Positions 17,946-26,820 of a stretch of 64,000 nucleotides of DNA are shown piece after piece (position 1 is the stretch's first letter; each line of letters opens with the position of its first letter). The notes below the pieces were generated by a model. That model was given only the letters and a program-made list of their open reading frames with translations, did no database searches and was not told where the DNA came from. A program made the position numbers and the translations under genes. The DNA comes from JAZKBN01 sp040388605 (lineage in GTDB: Bacteria; Bacteroidota; Bacteroidia; Cytophagales; Flexibacteraceae). The DNA is taken from the NCBI GenBank assembly GCA_040388605.1, contig JAZKBN010000005.1, forward strand, positions 131,022 through 195,021, in the 5' to 3' direction.

Positions 17946-18830
17946 TCATGGCTTACTAAGTTCAACTTTAAACCAAAGCGATACAGTTTCCTCAGCCTGG
18001 CCTCCGCCACCTCCGCGATAACCGCCGCCGCCCATTCCTCCCATTCCGCCGCCGCCCATGCCGCCCATGCCACCGCCACCCATGCCGCCCATTCCGCCGC
18101 CTCCCATTCCTCCCATGCCTCCTCCGCCACCCATGCCGCCCATTTGCTGTCCGGCTGCGCTGCCAACGCCGGTGCCTGCCGCGCGTTTTGGTTTACCGGT
18201 GGTAAAGCCGAGTGTAAGGGGTTTATGGTTGGGCTTTGTCAGGTTTTCAATAGAAGTATGCAGTACCTTAAAAGGTATATGCATGGTATAGTTTAAAGAA
18301 CCTGCGCTGTCGAATTCAAGCTTAAGGGCTATGCCGCTGCGGTCAGGAATAATAATGCGGTCAGGCCCTTCTTCGCTGAAATTGTGGAGGTCGGCTTCCT
18401 GCAGGTTTTCAAGCATGCGGCGCTGCATTTCTTTTTTATCGCGGGGCATGGCGCCGGGTTTGCTGCCGTCGGGCCCTGTTGCATTGTAGCCGGGTCTTGT
18501 ACGCTGGTCTGCTGCCAGGGGATATTCTATTCCAGGCGATTTTTTCTTTTTCCCTGCCGTATCAATCCATACGGTGAGGCCCCTGAAAAGTATGCGGCGT
18601 ATGGTTGTTTCATCGTTTATTTTCAGGCGGGCAATAAGCTCGGTATTGGTATTGCTTACGCTGTAATATATGCGGTCATCAGAATCGAAAACGAAGGCGT
18701 TTTTTTCTGTTGTTTCACCGGATTGCAGTTTGCTGCGATAAATAGGCTTTTGGCTGCATGCCTGTAAGAGCAGGGCAGCTGCGGCAAAAAAAGTAATTGT
18801 TTTTAAGGCTTTTATAAAACCGTTTTTCAT
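17946..18830 (-). CDS. Predicted lipoprotein with Gly/Met tandem repeat
   Basis: This 294-residue protein has a lipoprotein signal (FFAAAALLLQAC, lipidated Cys near residue 25). The middle is a beta-rich domain of unknown family (FDSDDRIYYSVSN, LFRGLTVWIDTAGKKKKSPG, LKLEFDSAGSLNYTMHIPF). Toward the C-terminus it carries about four copies of an eight-residue Gly/Met unit (GGGGMGGM), then a YRGGGGG patch and the final strand VSLWFKVELSKP. The repeat is encoded by a near-perfect 24-bp DNA repeat. The conserved end after the repeat argues for a flexible spacer, not a degenerate tail. I do not recognise a function. Confidence 0.75.
   Translation of the reverse strand: MKNGFIKALKTITFFAAAALLLQACSQKPIYRSKLQSGETTEKNAFVFDSDDRIYYSVSNTNTELIARLKINDETTIRRILFRGLTVWIDTAGKKKKSPGIEYPLAADQRTRPGYNATGPDGSKPGAMPRDKKEMQRRMLENLQEADLHNFSEEGPDRIIIPDRSGIALKLEFDSAGSLNYTMHIPFKVLHTSIENLTKPNHKPLTLGFTTGKPKRAAGTGVGSAAGQQMGGMGGGGGMGGMGGGGMGGMGGGGMGGMGGGGMGGMGGGGYRGGGGGQAEETVSLWFKVELSKP
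18013..18140. repeat. 24-bp tandem repeat encoding Gly/Met units
   Basis: About four to five copies of a GC-rich 24-bp unit (pattern CCCATNCCNCC in + orientation) lie within the lipoprotein gene, giving GMGGMGGG units. Copy number may vary by slippage. Confidence 0.8.
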
Positions 18831-19001
18831 GAGCTTTCGTATATGCTTTCAGGTAATGCCGGGCTTTCCACGTAACGCCCGACTAACTATTTGCCAAAAT
18901 TACTGATTCAACGCAATGCGGGCTATTATTTTATATAATGCCCCTATATTATTCAGGCATTGTTTCTGCTGTCTTGCTTTTTAATTGCCGGCATAACCAT
19001 A

Positions 19002-20513
19002 ATGAATCAAAATACGGAAAGAAGCGCTGCCGGGAAGGCAGGTAAAAATGTATTGGTTATCGGCGCAGGCCTCGGCGGACTCTCAACAGCGCTACGTTTG
19101 GCTTCGCGCGGGTACAAAGTTCAGATAGTTGAAAAATACCACAGTCCCGGCGGACGCCTGAACATACTTGAAAAAGATGGTTTCCGCTTTGATCTCGGCC
19201 CCAGCTTTTTCTCTATGAGCTACGAGTTTACTGAGCTTTTTGATTTCTGCGGTGTAGCAAACCCGCTTAAATTCCACCCGCTTGACCCTTTGTACGCTGT
19301 TTTCTTCAGCCATCGCCAAAAGCCCTACCTCATTTTTAAAGACCTCATAAAGCTTGCCGCCCAGTTTCCTGAGGAAAAAGACTTTGAGGCAAAAGCAGCC
19401 AAATACCTGGCATCTGCCGGCCGGCTGTTTCATGATACCGAGTATAAAATTGTAAAGCGCAATTTCCCAACCCTTTTGCATTACGGTGCTGCCCTTACCA
19501 CGGTACCCCTTAAGCATCTTCCCCTGCTCATGCGCAGCATGTGGACCGAGCTGTGTCGCAACTTCGAAACCGAGGATGTTCGGGTAATATTCTCATTGGT
19601 GGCATTCTTCCTGGGAGCCACACCTTTTAATACCCCGGCCGTTTACAGCCTGCTTAATTATACCGAGCTAGTACACGATGGCTATTGGAATGTTGAAGGC
19701 GGTATGTACAGGATTACCGAGGAAATGGTTAAGCTACTGGAAGACAAGGGCGTCAGCATTACATACAATACAGAAATAGTTTCTGCAGAAACAGAGGGCA
19801 GCGGCCTGCAATCTTTCACCGACCAAAACGGTAAAAAATGGATTGCCGATTTATACGTTGCCAACAGCGATGCCGCATGGTTCCGAGGCAAGGTGCTTAA
19901 TCGCAAAAAGTTCAATACCCCTAAGCTCGATAAAATGGACTGGACCCTTGCGCCTTTCACCATTTACCTTGGCGTTAGAGGCAAAATTGAAAATCTGCAT
20001 CACCATACCTATTTTCTGGGCAGCAATTTTAATGAGTATGCCGAAGGCATTTTCCGGACGGCGGTATCGCCGGAAAAGCCGTATTACTATGTTAATGCCG
20101 GCAGTAAAAGCAATCCTGCCTGCGCCCCTGAAGGCTGCGAGAACCTCTTTATTCTTTGCCCGGTGCCAGATCTCCGCTATAAAAGCCATTGGGACGATAA
20201 AGAAACCCTTGCCGACAATATTATTGCCGACCTGAGCCAAAGAACCGGCTTCCCGATTGCTGAAAACACTATAACCCGTACCATTCTTACCCCCGAAGAC
20301 TGGCGCGACAGCTTTAACCTCTACCAGGGCAGCGGCCTTGGTCTTGCGCATGGCCTGAACCAGGTGGGCGGTCTGCGCCCGGCAAATAAGGACGAGGTGT
20401 TCAGCAACCTCTATTATGTGGGTGCGAGCACCATTCCCGGTACAGGCCTGCCTATTGTGGTCATTAGCTCTAAACTGGTTGCGGAACGTGTTTTGCAGGA
20501 TTACCCGCTTTAA
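19002..20513 (+). CDS. crtI: Phytoene/carotenoid desaturase CrtI family
   Basis: This 503-residue FAD-dependent desaturase has the dinucleotide-binding motif VIGAGLGGLSTALRLASRG (GxGxxG at residues 21-26), PGGRL, GFRFDLGPSFFSM, and the C-terminal FAD motif LYYVGASTIPGTGLPIVVIS. It probably converts phytoene to lycopene at the membrane. The start is ATG 19002; the upstream extension to 18960 adds a hydrophobic stretch not seen in the family. It heads a carotenoid cluster with crtB 78 bp downstream, which makes phytoene the natural substrate. A CrtD-like 3,4-desaturase role cannot be excluded from sequence alone. Confidence 0.9.
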   Translation: MNQNTERSAAGKAGKNVLVIGAGLGGLSTALRLASRGYKVQIVEKYHSPGGRLNILEKDGFRFDLGPSFFSMSYEFTELFDFCGVANPLKFHPLDPLYAVFFSHRQKPYLIFKDLIKLAAQFPEEKDFEAKAAKYLASAGRLFHDTEYKIVKRNFPTLLHYGAALTTVPLKHLPLLMRSMWTELCRNFETEDVRVIFSLVAFFLGATPFNTPAVYSLLNYTELVHDGYWNVEGGMYRITEEMVKLLEDKGVSITYNTEIVSAETEGSGLQSFTDQNGKKWIADLYVANSDAAWFRGKVLNRKKFNTPKLDKMDWTLAPFTIYLGVRGKIENLHHHTYFLGSNFNEYAEGIFRTAVSPEKPYYYVNAGSKSNPACAPEGCENLFILCPVPDLRYKSHWDDKETLADNIIADLSQRTGFPIAENTITRTILTPEDWRDSFNLYQGSGLGLAHGLNQVGGLRPANKDEVFSNLYYVGASTIPGTGLPIVVISSKLVAERVLQDYPL

Positions 20514-20591
20514 AATAATTGTGGAAAATGAATTATCCCCGGCCTGGAAAGCGGGAGCAACAGAATGGAAAAATTTAAAGTAAGCGAATAA

Positions 20592-21425
20592 ATGAACCTG
20601 TTCGACCAAACATCTCTGGAATGTGGCAGGCTGATAACGAACCGTTACAGCACATCGTTTTCTATGGGCATACGAACCCTGCATCCGCGTTTCCGCCTGT
20701 CGGTTTGTGGTATTTATGGCTTTGTGCGTTTTGCCGATGAAATTGTGGATACTTTTCATGAGCATAATCGCGCCGATCTCCTGGCGCGCTTTCGCATAGA
20801 AACGCATTTGGCCATTGCCGAGAAGATAAGCCTGAACCCGGTTTTAAATGCTTTCCAACTTACGGTTAACAGGTACAATATTGAGGCAGAGCTCATAGAT
20901 GCATTCCTCGACAGCATGGCTACAGATTTAAGCAGAGCCCGTTATAATGCCCCAAGCCAGTATCAGCAATACATTTACGGTTCTGCCGAGGTTGTGGGCC
21001 TTATGTGCCTCCGCGTTTTTTGTGAAGGCGATAATGAAAAATATGAAGCCCTGAAAGCCCCTGCCCGTTCATTGGGCTCTGCTTTCCAGAAGGTAAATTT
21101 CCTGCGCGATATGCGCTCCGATTACGATGAGCGCGGCCGGGTTTATTTCCCCAACGCCGATTTTCACGGTTTTACAACCGCCGACAAGCTCAGCATTGAA
21201 GCCGACATTCAAAAAGATTTCGATGATGCCGAAGAAGGCATTAAACGCCTGCCGAAAGGTGCACGTGCCGGCGTATATTTGGCGGGTATTTACTATAAGC
21301 AGCTGTTTAACAAAATACGTCGTATGAGCCCTGCCTGCATTCAGAACAGCCGGGTAAGAGTTCCTGACAGCGTTAAGGTTTTACTCCTGCTGCGCACCTG
21401 GGCATTCGGCCTTTTTTCCACCTGA
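20592..21425 (+). CDS. crtB: Phytoene synthase CrtB
   Basis: This 277-residue squalene/phytoene synthase joins two geranylgeranyl diphosphates to phytoene. The two Asp-rich Mg-diphosphate motifs are present: DEIVD at residues 49-53 and DMRSD at 173-177, followed by YDERGRVYFP. The length is typical. It follows crtI and is followed 23 bp later by the cyclase gene, consistent with one operon. No GGPP synthase gene lies in this window. Confidence 0.94.
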   Translation: MNLFDQTSLECGRLITNRYSTSFSMGIRTLHPRFRLSVCGIYGFVRFADEIVDTFHEHNRADLLARFRIETHLAIAEKISLNPVLNAFQLTVNRYNIEAELIDAFLDSMATDLSRARYNAPSQYQQYIYGSAEVVGLMCLRVFCEGDNEKYEALKAPARSLGSAFQKVNFLRDMRSDYDERGRVYFPNADFHGFTTADKLSIEADIQKDFDDAEEGIKRLPKGARAGVYLAGIYYKQLFNKIRRMSPACIQNSRVRVPDSVKVLLLLRTWAFGLFST

Positions 21426-21448
21426 TACTGAAATTCAGCTTCCGCGCT

Positions 21449-22174
21449 TTGCTGTTGAACCCGCATTATACTTACCTCTGCCTGAACCTGCTCACCATAG
21501 CCTTTCCATTGGCTGCGGTAAAAGACAGCCGTTTCAGCTATTACCGAAGCCTGCAATACCTTTGGCCCGCCCTTATTTTTACCGGCGCCTGCTTTATTGC
21601 CGCCGATGTATGGTTCACCCGGCAGGGTATTTGGTCTTTCAACCCTGAATACATTATCGGTATTTATTGGCTTGATTTACCTGTTGAGGAATGGCTTTTC
21701 TTTGCCTGCATACCCTTCAGCTGCGTATTTATTTATGAATGCATTGGCTGTTTTATGCCACATGCAGGCAGCGGAAACACTGCTTATTATATAGCCTGGA
21801 TGCTTGTTGGGCTGTTAGGTATGGTTGCATTCCTGTTCGGGGAAAGGACATATACATCGCTTAAGCTGGGCGGCGCGGCTTTGGCTATAGTGCTGCACTT
21901 AATGGTATTTAACAGGCAGGTTATTGGCAGGTTCCTTGTGGCTTACCTGTTCACCTTGCTTCCGTTCCTGTTGGTGAACGGGGTGCTCACTTACCTGCCC
22001 GTAGTATATTATAATGACTCCGAGAACCTCGGTATCCGCATATCCGACTTTACAGGTATTCCCTTCTTTAATATTCCGATAGAAGATACTGTTTATTCAC
22101 TCTTCCTGATGCTTGTAAACGTGAGCATTTTCGAATGGCTGCGTATGCGCGACAGGCAAAAAACGGTTTTGTAA
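21449..22174 (+). CDS. Lycopene cyclase, CrtYc/Yd (heterodimer-type) fusion
   Basis: This 241-residue membrane protein has about seven hydrophobic segments and two related lycopene cyclase domains. The active motifs of each half are visible: DLPVEEWLFF in the first and NIPIEDTVYS in the second. Such single-chain CrtYcd proteins are common in Bacteroidota and convert lycopene to beta-carotene. The start is taken as TTG 21449 (TTG 21455 is also possible). The stop is 4 bp before crtZ, so the two are tightly linked. Confidence 0.88.
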   Translation: MLLNPHYTYLCLNLLTIAFPLAAVKDSRFSYYRSLQYLWPALIFTGACFIAADVWFTRQGIWSFNPEYIIGIYWLDLPVEEWLFFACIPFSCVFIYECIGCFMPHAGSGNTAYYIAWMLVGLLGMVAFLFGERTYTSLKLGGAALAIVLHLMVFNRQVIGRFLVAYLFTLLPFLLVNGVLTYLPVVYYNDSENLGIRISDFTGIPFFNIPIEDTVYSLFLMLVNVSIFEWLRMRDRQKTVL

Positions 22175-22178
22175 ATCT

Positions 22179-22661
22179 ATGCTTCCTCTCTGGCTGAACA
22201 TATTTATTTTCCTGGCTGCCTTCTTCGGTATGGAAGGCATGGCCTGGTTCTCACATAAGTACATTATGCACGGCTTTATGTGGCGATGGCATAAATCTCA
22301 CCACCACCCCTATAACGGCATTTTAGAGAAGAACGATTTATTCAGCCTTGTTTTCAGCATACCGGCCATTGCCTGCTTTTGGGCAGGCTACAAATTTCCG
22401 CACCTGGCCTGGCTTACCTGGCTGGGCGCAGGTATAACCGGTTATGGCATATTCTATTTCATTTTTCATGATGTTATAGTGCACAGGCGTGTTAAGCATG
22501 GTTATCGTGCCGGCAGCTCCTATATGAAACGCCTGATTCGCGCCCATAAGGTGCATCATAAGTATACCGAAAAGGACGGGGCCGAAGCTTTCGGCTTTCT
22601 GTTTGCACCTAAAAAGTACGAGGTTAAAGATTATTCGGGCACAACTGTCCGGAAAAAGTAA
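22179..22661 (+). CDS. crtZ: Beta-carotene hydroxylase CrtZ
   Basis: This 160-residue di-iron membrane hydroxylase has the His clusters HKYIMH (26-31), HKSHH (38-42), HDVIVH and HKVHHKYT, the signature of the CrtZ/fatty-acid-hydroxylase family. It hydroxylates beta-carotene rings at C3, giving cryptoxanthin and zeaxanthin. It is the last gene of the carotenoid cluster, and no ketolase (crtW) follows. Zeaxanthin is therefore the predicted end product here. Confidence 0.92.
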   Translation: MLPLWLNIFIFLAAFFGMEGMAWFSHKYIMHGFMWRWHKSHHHPYNGILEKNDLFSLVFSIPAIACFWAGYKFPHLAWLTWLGAGITGYGIFYFIFHDVIVHRRVKHGYRAGSSYMKRLIRAHKVHHKYTEKDGAEAFGFLFAPKKYEVKDYSGTTVRKK

Positions 22662-22671
22662 GGCGGTTTAA

Positions 22672-23331
22672 TTACTCATCAGCCATTTTAATTACCTGCT
22701 CGCATTCTCTTTTTCCCCATCGGGGATAGGTGCTGTTTACCGGTTTGCTGCTGAACAGCGGGAGCGCTTTTTTCAAAATACCGATACCCTTATCCTTATT
22801 CCCGCCGAATAGCCTAGGAGTAAAATAATAATCGGTGCCTTCAAGATAGAGCGCCCTTGGGTTCAGCGGATTGGCTTTTTTTGCCTTGGCAATATACTCG
22901 TCAGAGAGCTCGCTGTATTTTTTACCATACCTGAACGGGCTTATAAAAATATGGGTGCGATAAGCCATGCTCATGAGGCTGTAAACTTCAGAGAGTTCGT
23001 ACTTATGGGCAGTGTCGGTAAGGGCCAGGGCCTTTAAGGCGTATTCCTCGGCAGCCTTGTTATATGGTATTACCTTATCGCCGTCTTTATTGAGCAGGAA
23101 GCCTGCTGCGGCATGGCAATAGCCGGTATAATAGGCGCAGAGCCAATTGTTTTTGTACTTTTCTGCCTCTTTGCTGAATTCCCCTGCAAGGCTTTTGTAT
23201 TCAGCCTCGGTTGTGGCGGCATCAAGACGCTTAACCAATTGGGGCAGGGCAGCGCCTGCCTGTGCCCCTGCCGAAAAGTTTTGCCCTGTAATAAGTATGA
23301 TGGCAAAGCTGAGGTAAAAACGCGCATTCAT
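22672..23331 (-). CDS. Secreted helical-repeat (TPR-like) protein of unknown function
   Basis: This 219-residue protein has a signal peptide (MNARFYLSFAIILITGQNFSAGAQA). The rest is alpha-helical with TPR-like spacing (NNWLCAYYTGYCHAAAGF, YNKAAEEYALKALALTDTA, YIAKAKKANPLNPRALYLEGT). It begins inside the end of trmN6 (4-bp ATGA overlap), so the two are translationally coupled, though a functional link is not obvious. I do not recognise the family. Confidence 0.72.
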   Translation of the reverse strand: MNARFYLSFAIILITGQNFSAGAQAGAALPQLVKRLDAATTEAEYKSLAGEFSKEAEKYKNNWLCAYYTGYCHAAAGFLLNKDGDKVIPYNKAAEEYALKALALTDTAHKYELSEVYSLMSMAYRTHIFISPFRYGKKYSELSDEYIAKAKKANPLNPRALYLEGTDYYFTPRLFGGNKDKGIGILKKALPLFSSKPVNSTYPRWGKRECEQVIKMADE

Positions 23332-24143
23332 ATTTCAGGCCCGGCAGATTCCCGCCTGTCTACAGGCTCCTCAAACTTGGCAGATATAACCGTTCCTGTT
23401 TCTTTATCTGCATATTTATGCAGGAAAGCGGGGTCGTAATATGGGTCTAAAAGTTCTTTAAAGCGGCGGGTATAAAGGTTTTGCTTATCGCGGATGGCTA
23501 TTTCCTCCAGTTCAAAGCCATCTGGCTCCGTTTGGCTGTAAAGGCTTACTATGCGGAATACGCGGCCCGGTAAGGTATTGAATATAAAGAGCTGTTTTTC
23601 CACATGCAGGTTAATGCCGCGTTTTCCGGCCTGCCGCTCGAAGCTTACACTTTGCGGCTCGGGCAGCAGCAGGGCGAATTTTCCGCCGGGGCTGAGCAGT
23701 TTTTTAACACAGGCAATTAAATCAGGAAAGCTGAGGTTGCTTTGGTGCATGGCTGCATTTTCGGCTTCTTCGTCACGGCCGGGGTGGTTTTCATAAAACG
23801 GCGGGTTGCTGATTATGAAATCATATTCGCCCTCATGGTTTTTTGCATACTCCTTAATATCGGCATGTATGGCATTCAGCCTGTGGCTCCATGCCGATTT
23901 TTGAAAGTTCTCTGCTGCCTGCGTGCATGCGGCTTCATTTATTTCAACGGCATCAATTATAGCCCCCGTTCTTTGCGCCAGCATGAGCGAAAGCAGGCCG
24001 GTGCCCGCACCTATATCAAGTATTCTCCGGGCCTGCCCCGGTTGTGCCCAGGCCCCGAAAATGCAGGCCTCGGTACAGACTTTCATAGCTGTTTTATCCT
24101 GGTTTACAGTAAACTGCCTGAACTTAAACCATGAATTAGACAT
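23328..24143 (-). CDS. trmN6: tRNA1(Val) (adenine(37)-N6)-methyltransferase
   Basis: This protein of about 271 residues starts at an internal ATG (MSNSWFKFRQFTVNQDKTAMKV). It has a SAM-binding motif I (ILDIGAGTGLLSLMLAQR) and the catalytic adenine N6-methylase motif NPPF (DFIISNPPFYENH). The KVCTEACIFGAWA segment before motif I is characteristic of YfiC/TrmN6. A short C-terminal extension of about 35 residues (YKYADKETGTVI-like) goes beyond the E. coli length. It overlaps the following secreted-protein gene by 4 bp. Confidence 0.88.
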   Translation of the reverse strand: MSNSWFKFRQFTVNQDKTAMKVCTEACIFGAWAQPGQARRILDIGAGTGLLSLMLAQRTGAIIDAVEINEAACTQAAENFQKSAWSHRLNAIHADIKEYAKNHEGEYDFIISNPPFYENHPGRDEEAENAAMHQSNLSFPDLIACVKKLLSPGGKFALLLPEPQSVSFERQAGKRGINLHVEKQLFIFNTLPGRVFRIVSLYSQTEPDGFELEEIAIRDKQNLYTRRFKELLDPYYDPAFLHKYADKETGTVISAKFEEPVDRRESAGPEI

Positions 24144-24245
24144 AAATAGTGTTTGGTGCAAACCGGCAATACCGGGCTTTGATAATGGTGTATTGATTTC
24201 TTTGTAAGGTAATTATAATGGCGGCAGAACGCAGGTGTTTCGGGC

Positions 24246-25475
24246 TTATTTTGCCGCTTTCTTAGCTGCCTTGGCTTCTGCTTTTGCGGCCTTGGCGTTT
24301 TGCTTTTTAACCTTGTTCGGGTTCTCGTCGAAATTATAAGCCTTGGCCTCGTTACGTATGCTTTGCCATTGGCATAGGTCGAAGGCTTTTTTGTAATAGC
24401 TCATGGCTTTGTCTTTTTCCCCTGCCGCATCTGCAAGGCGGGCGAGGCCGGCATAACTTAGACCTGCTGCATGGCCACCGTTTTTCTTAACCTTTTTTGA
24501 TGTTTCCAGGGCTTTCAGGTACCAAGTGCGCGCCTGCGCGGTGTTCTTTTCGCCCTTTTCGTAAATCATGCCCTGTAAAGCCTCTCCCATTACGCGGTAA
24601 AACGGATTTGCCATATCACGAATACCGGCAACTGTTTTTTCAGCTTCTTCGTATTGCCTTGCCGCCACCAGGCATTCCGATGTAAGGGAGGCAATGTAGG
24701 TGTTCTTAGGGTTTTCAGCCCTTATGGCCTTAGCGAATTCAAGGGCTTCGGCAGGCTTCATTTCATGGTAAAGGGTAATGCGGGCCAGGTAAATATAAGC
24801 CTCAGTACCCGTGAATACCGATTTTTCACCGGCAATTTTAAGCTCCGCCAAGCCGTTTGCCTTGCTGCCCGCCGCGAACAGGCCCATCAGCGGGCCATAA
24901 AAGGGGTTAAGCTCGGGGTATAGAACGCGGTAATAGTCATACACCCCGCATGTGAAATAGAATTCCGGGTACCTGCTCTTCATGCCGAAGCCTTTTTGAA
25001 TATTGCGATACGCCTTGCTTGCGTGGTTAATGGCATGGCCGTATTCCCCTGCATCGCTTTCGTGCTTGGCCAGCATCATCATGGCCATCATTTGGAAAAA
25101 TGTACCCTCGGCATTGTTTGGGTCCTTTTCAAGCATCTTATTGCTTTGGTCCGATACAGTATTGAGCAGCTTCTTGTATTCAATGTACTCTTCGGGGTAC
25201 TCGCTCACAGGCAGGTACTTCCAATACATGTTGAGCGCGGTAACAAGGCCTATAACAGGGTGGTTATTGTATTTGGGTTTCAGGCGCTTCAGGTAAGTAT
25301 CTGTTTGGTCGAACTCGAAAGCGTAAATTTTCTCCATGGCGAGCTTAACGTTTTCAAGTGCCTGCTTATCGGTGGTAAGCACAGGTATTTGGGCCCATGC
25401 AGGCAGGCAGCCGGTGCATAGCAGCAGGAAGGCAACCGGTAAAGCGCGCAAAAATGTATGAAAAGGCAAGGGCAT
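24246..25475 (-). CDS. Secreted TPR-repeat protein
   Basis: This protein of about 409 residues (start MPLPFHTFLRALPVAFLLL, an upstream in-frame ATG being less likely) has a signal peptide and a run of TPR motifs (e.g. IYLARITLYHEMKPAEALEFAKA, GLSYAGLARLADAAGEKDKAMSYYKKAFDLC). The C-terminus is an unusual Lys/Ala-rich tail (KQNAKAAKAEAKAAKKAAK). It is probably periplasmic or outer-membrane-associated. The function is unknown; it likely acts as a protein-protein scaffold. About 100 bp separate it from trmN6. Confidence 0.78.
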   Translation of the reverse strand: MPLPFHTFLRALPVAFLLLCTGCLPAWAQIPVLTTDKQALENVKLAMEKIYAFEFDQTDTYLKRLKPKYNNHPVIGLVTALNMYWKYLPVSEYPEEYIEYKKLLNTVSDQSNKMLEKDPNNAEGTFFQMMAMMMLAKHESDAGEYGHAINHASKAYRNIQKGFGMKSRYPEFYFTCGVYDYYRVLYPELNPFYGPLMGLFAAGSKANGLAELKIAGEKSVFTGTEAYIYLARITLYHEMKPAEALEFAKAIRAENPKNTYIASLTSECLVAARQYEEAEKTVAGIRDMANPFYRVMGEALQGMIYEKGEKNTAQARTWYLKALETSKKVKKNGGHAAGLSYAGLARLADAAGEKDKAMSYYKKAFDLCQWQSIRNEAKAYNFDENPNKVKKQNAKAAKAEAKAAKKAAK

Positions 25476-25602
25476 AATGATTGTTAAGAGCCGGTTAAAT
25501 GGGTGATGTTGGGTCCGCAAAACTGCTGCCGGTTATCTTAAGCAGAAATAAAAATATAGCCGGAAGCTGTATTTAGCAGATAAACGGGTTTAGGCCGGTC
25601 TT

Positions 25603-25640
25603 ATTGGCAGTCCGGGTTTTAAAATTGGCAATAATTGGCA
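25603..25640. repeat. Three helically phased ATTGGCA direct repeats
   Basis: ATTGGCA occurs at 25603-25609, 25624-25630 and 25634-25640 (start spacings 21 and 10 bp, two and one helical turns). It lies in the 329-bp region between the divergent TPR gene and trhO, 115-150 bp upstream of the trhO -7 element. It may be a regulator-binding array; chance is not excluded. Confidence 0.35.
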
Positions 25641-25754
25641 TAAAACCTTGGAATTATTTTGCATTTAACAATGAAAATAAGGCTGCGATTATTTCGGTTC
25701 CTGATTGAATGCGGGGCTTGCGGCCCCTGTTTAAGCTAAGCCGGCTAATTTTTG

Positions 25755-25762
25755 TACCTTTG
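25755..25762 (+). promoter_or_regulatory. -7 promoter element of trhO
   Basis: A perfect TACCTTTG (consensus TAnnTTTG) lies 43 bp before the ATG at 25805. The matching -33 TTTG is weak (TGTTTAAG around 25729-25736). The remaining 329-bp intergenic region holds the ATTGGCA repeats and no ORF I would support. Confidence 0.5.
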
Positions 25763-25804
25763 CGCCGCACATCGGTAAAACACACCGACACGTACAAAAA
25801 AACC

Positions 25805-26791
25805 ATGGATACCCAAGCCTACAGAATTCTGCTGTACTATTGCTATGTCCCTGTTGAAGACCCTGAGTCTTATAGGGAAGAGCACCACGCCTTATGCCTG
25901 CGCCTGAACCTGCGCGGGCGCATTATTATAGCCTCAGAAGGCATTAACGGCACCGTTAGCGGCCTCACCTCAGATTGCGAAGCCTATATGGCCGCCCTGC
26001 ACGCCGATACCCGCTTTGCCGATATTGATTTTAAGATTGAAGCCAACGAAGGCCATTCTTTCAATAAGCTCTATGTGCGCGTTAAAGAAGAAATTGTTAA
26101 CGCCGATTTACAGCATGTAAAGCCTTACGAGGCCACCGGCATTCACCTTTCCCCCGCTGATTTCCGCAATATTAAAAACGACCCCGATGTGGTTCTGCTT
26201 GATGTGCGCAGCAATTACGAGCACGGGGTAGGCCGTTTCAAAAACGCTCTTACCCTTGATATGGAGAACTTCCGCGAGTTCCCCGAAAGAGTGGAAGAAC
26301 TTGCAAAAGACCCAAGCCTTGAAGGTAAAAAGATAGTAACCTATTGCACCGGCGGCATTAAATGCGAAAAAGCCAGCGCTTACCTGCTTGAGCGTGGCTT
26401 TAAAAACGTATATCAATTGCACGGCGGCATTATTAAATACGGCATAGAAGAAGGCGGCGAAGATTTCGAAGGCAAATGCTATGTGTTCGATAACCGTGTG
26501 GCGGTAGATGTAAACAGTGTTAACCCAACGGTGGTGAGCACCTGCCATATCTGCGGCACCTTGTCTGATCGCATGGTGAACTGCGCCAATGCCGAATGCA
26601 ACCTGCATGCCCCCGTCTGTGAGGCCTGCGGCATAACCATGGAAGGCGCATGTTCCGAAGAATGCCGTACCCATGAAGCCAAGCGCCCTTACGATGGCAC
26701 CGGCGCATACCCTAAACAATTAAACGGTTATGATCCTTATCATAACTCGGTCAGGAAGAAGCGGAATGCCCATGCGGGCAGCGAAGCTTAA
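25805..26791 (+). CDS. trhO: tRNA uridine(34) hydroxylase TrhO (rhodanese-like, YceA family)
   Basis: This 328-residue protein starts at ATG 25805, consistent with the promoter at 25755. It has the N-terminal YceA domain (ILLYYCYVPVEDPESYREEH, IIIASEGINGTVSG), the rhodanese domain with the catalytic Cys at about residue 181 in VTYCTGGIKCEKAS, and a C-terminal Cys-rich extension (CHICG, CANAECN, CEACG, CSEEC) that is probably a zinc ribbon. It performs prephenate-independent 5-hydroxyuridine formation on tRNA wobble U34. Confidence 0.92.
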   Translation: MDTQAYRILLYYCYVPVEDPESYREEHHALCLRLNLRGRIIIASEGINGTVSGLTSDCEAYMAALHADTRFADIDFKIEANEGHSFNKLYVRVKEEIVNADLQHVKPYEATGIHLSPADFRNIKNDPDVVLLDVRSNYEHGVGRFKNALTLDMENFREFPERVEELAKDPSLEGKKIVTYCTGGIKCEKASAYLLERGFKNVYQLHGGIIKYGIEEGGEDFEGKCYVFDNRVAVDVNSVNPTVVSTCHICGTLSDRMVNCANAECNLHAPVCEACGITMEGACSEECRTHEAKRPYDGTGAYPKQLNGYDPYHNSVRKKRNAHAGSEA

Positions 26792-26820
26792 AGCCCTGTT
26801 AATACACAAACCAATACTCA

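Noticed and set aside
17934..18296. Pro/Ala/His-rich + strand frames over the Gly/Met repeat
   Set aside because: Low-complexity complements of the lipoprotein repeat; no start context or conserved end.
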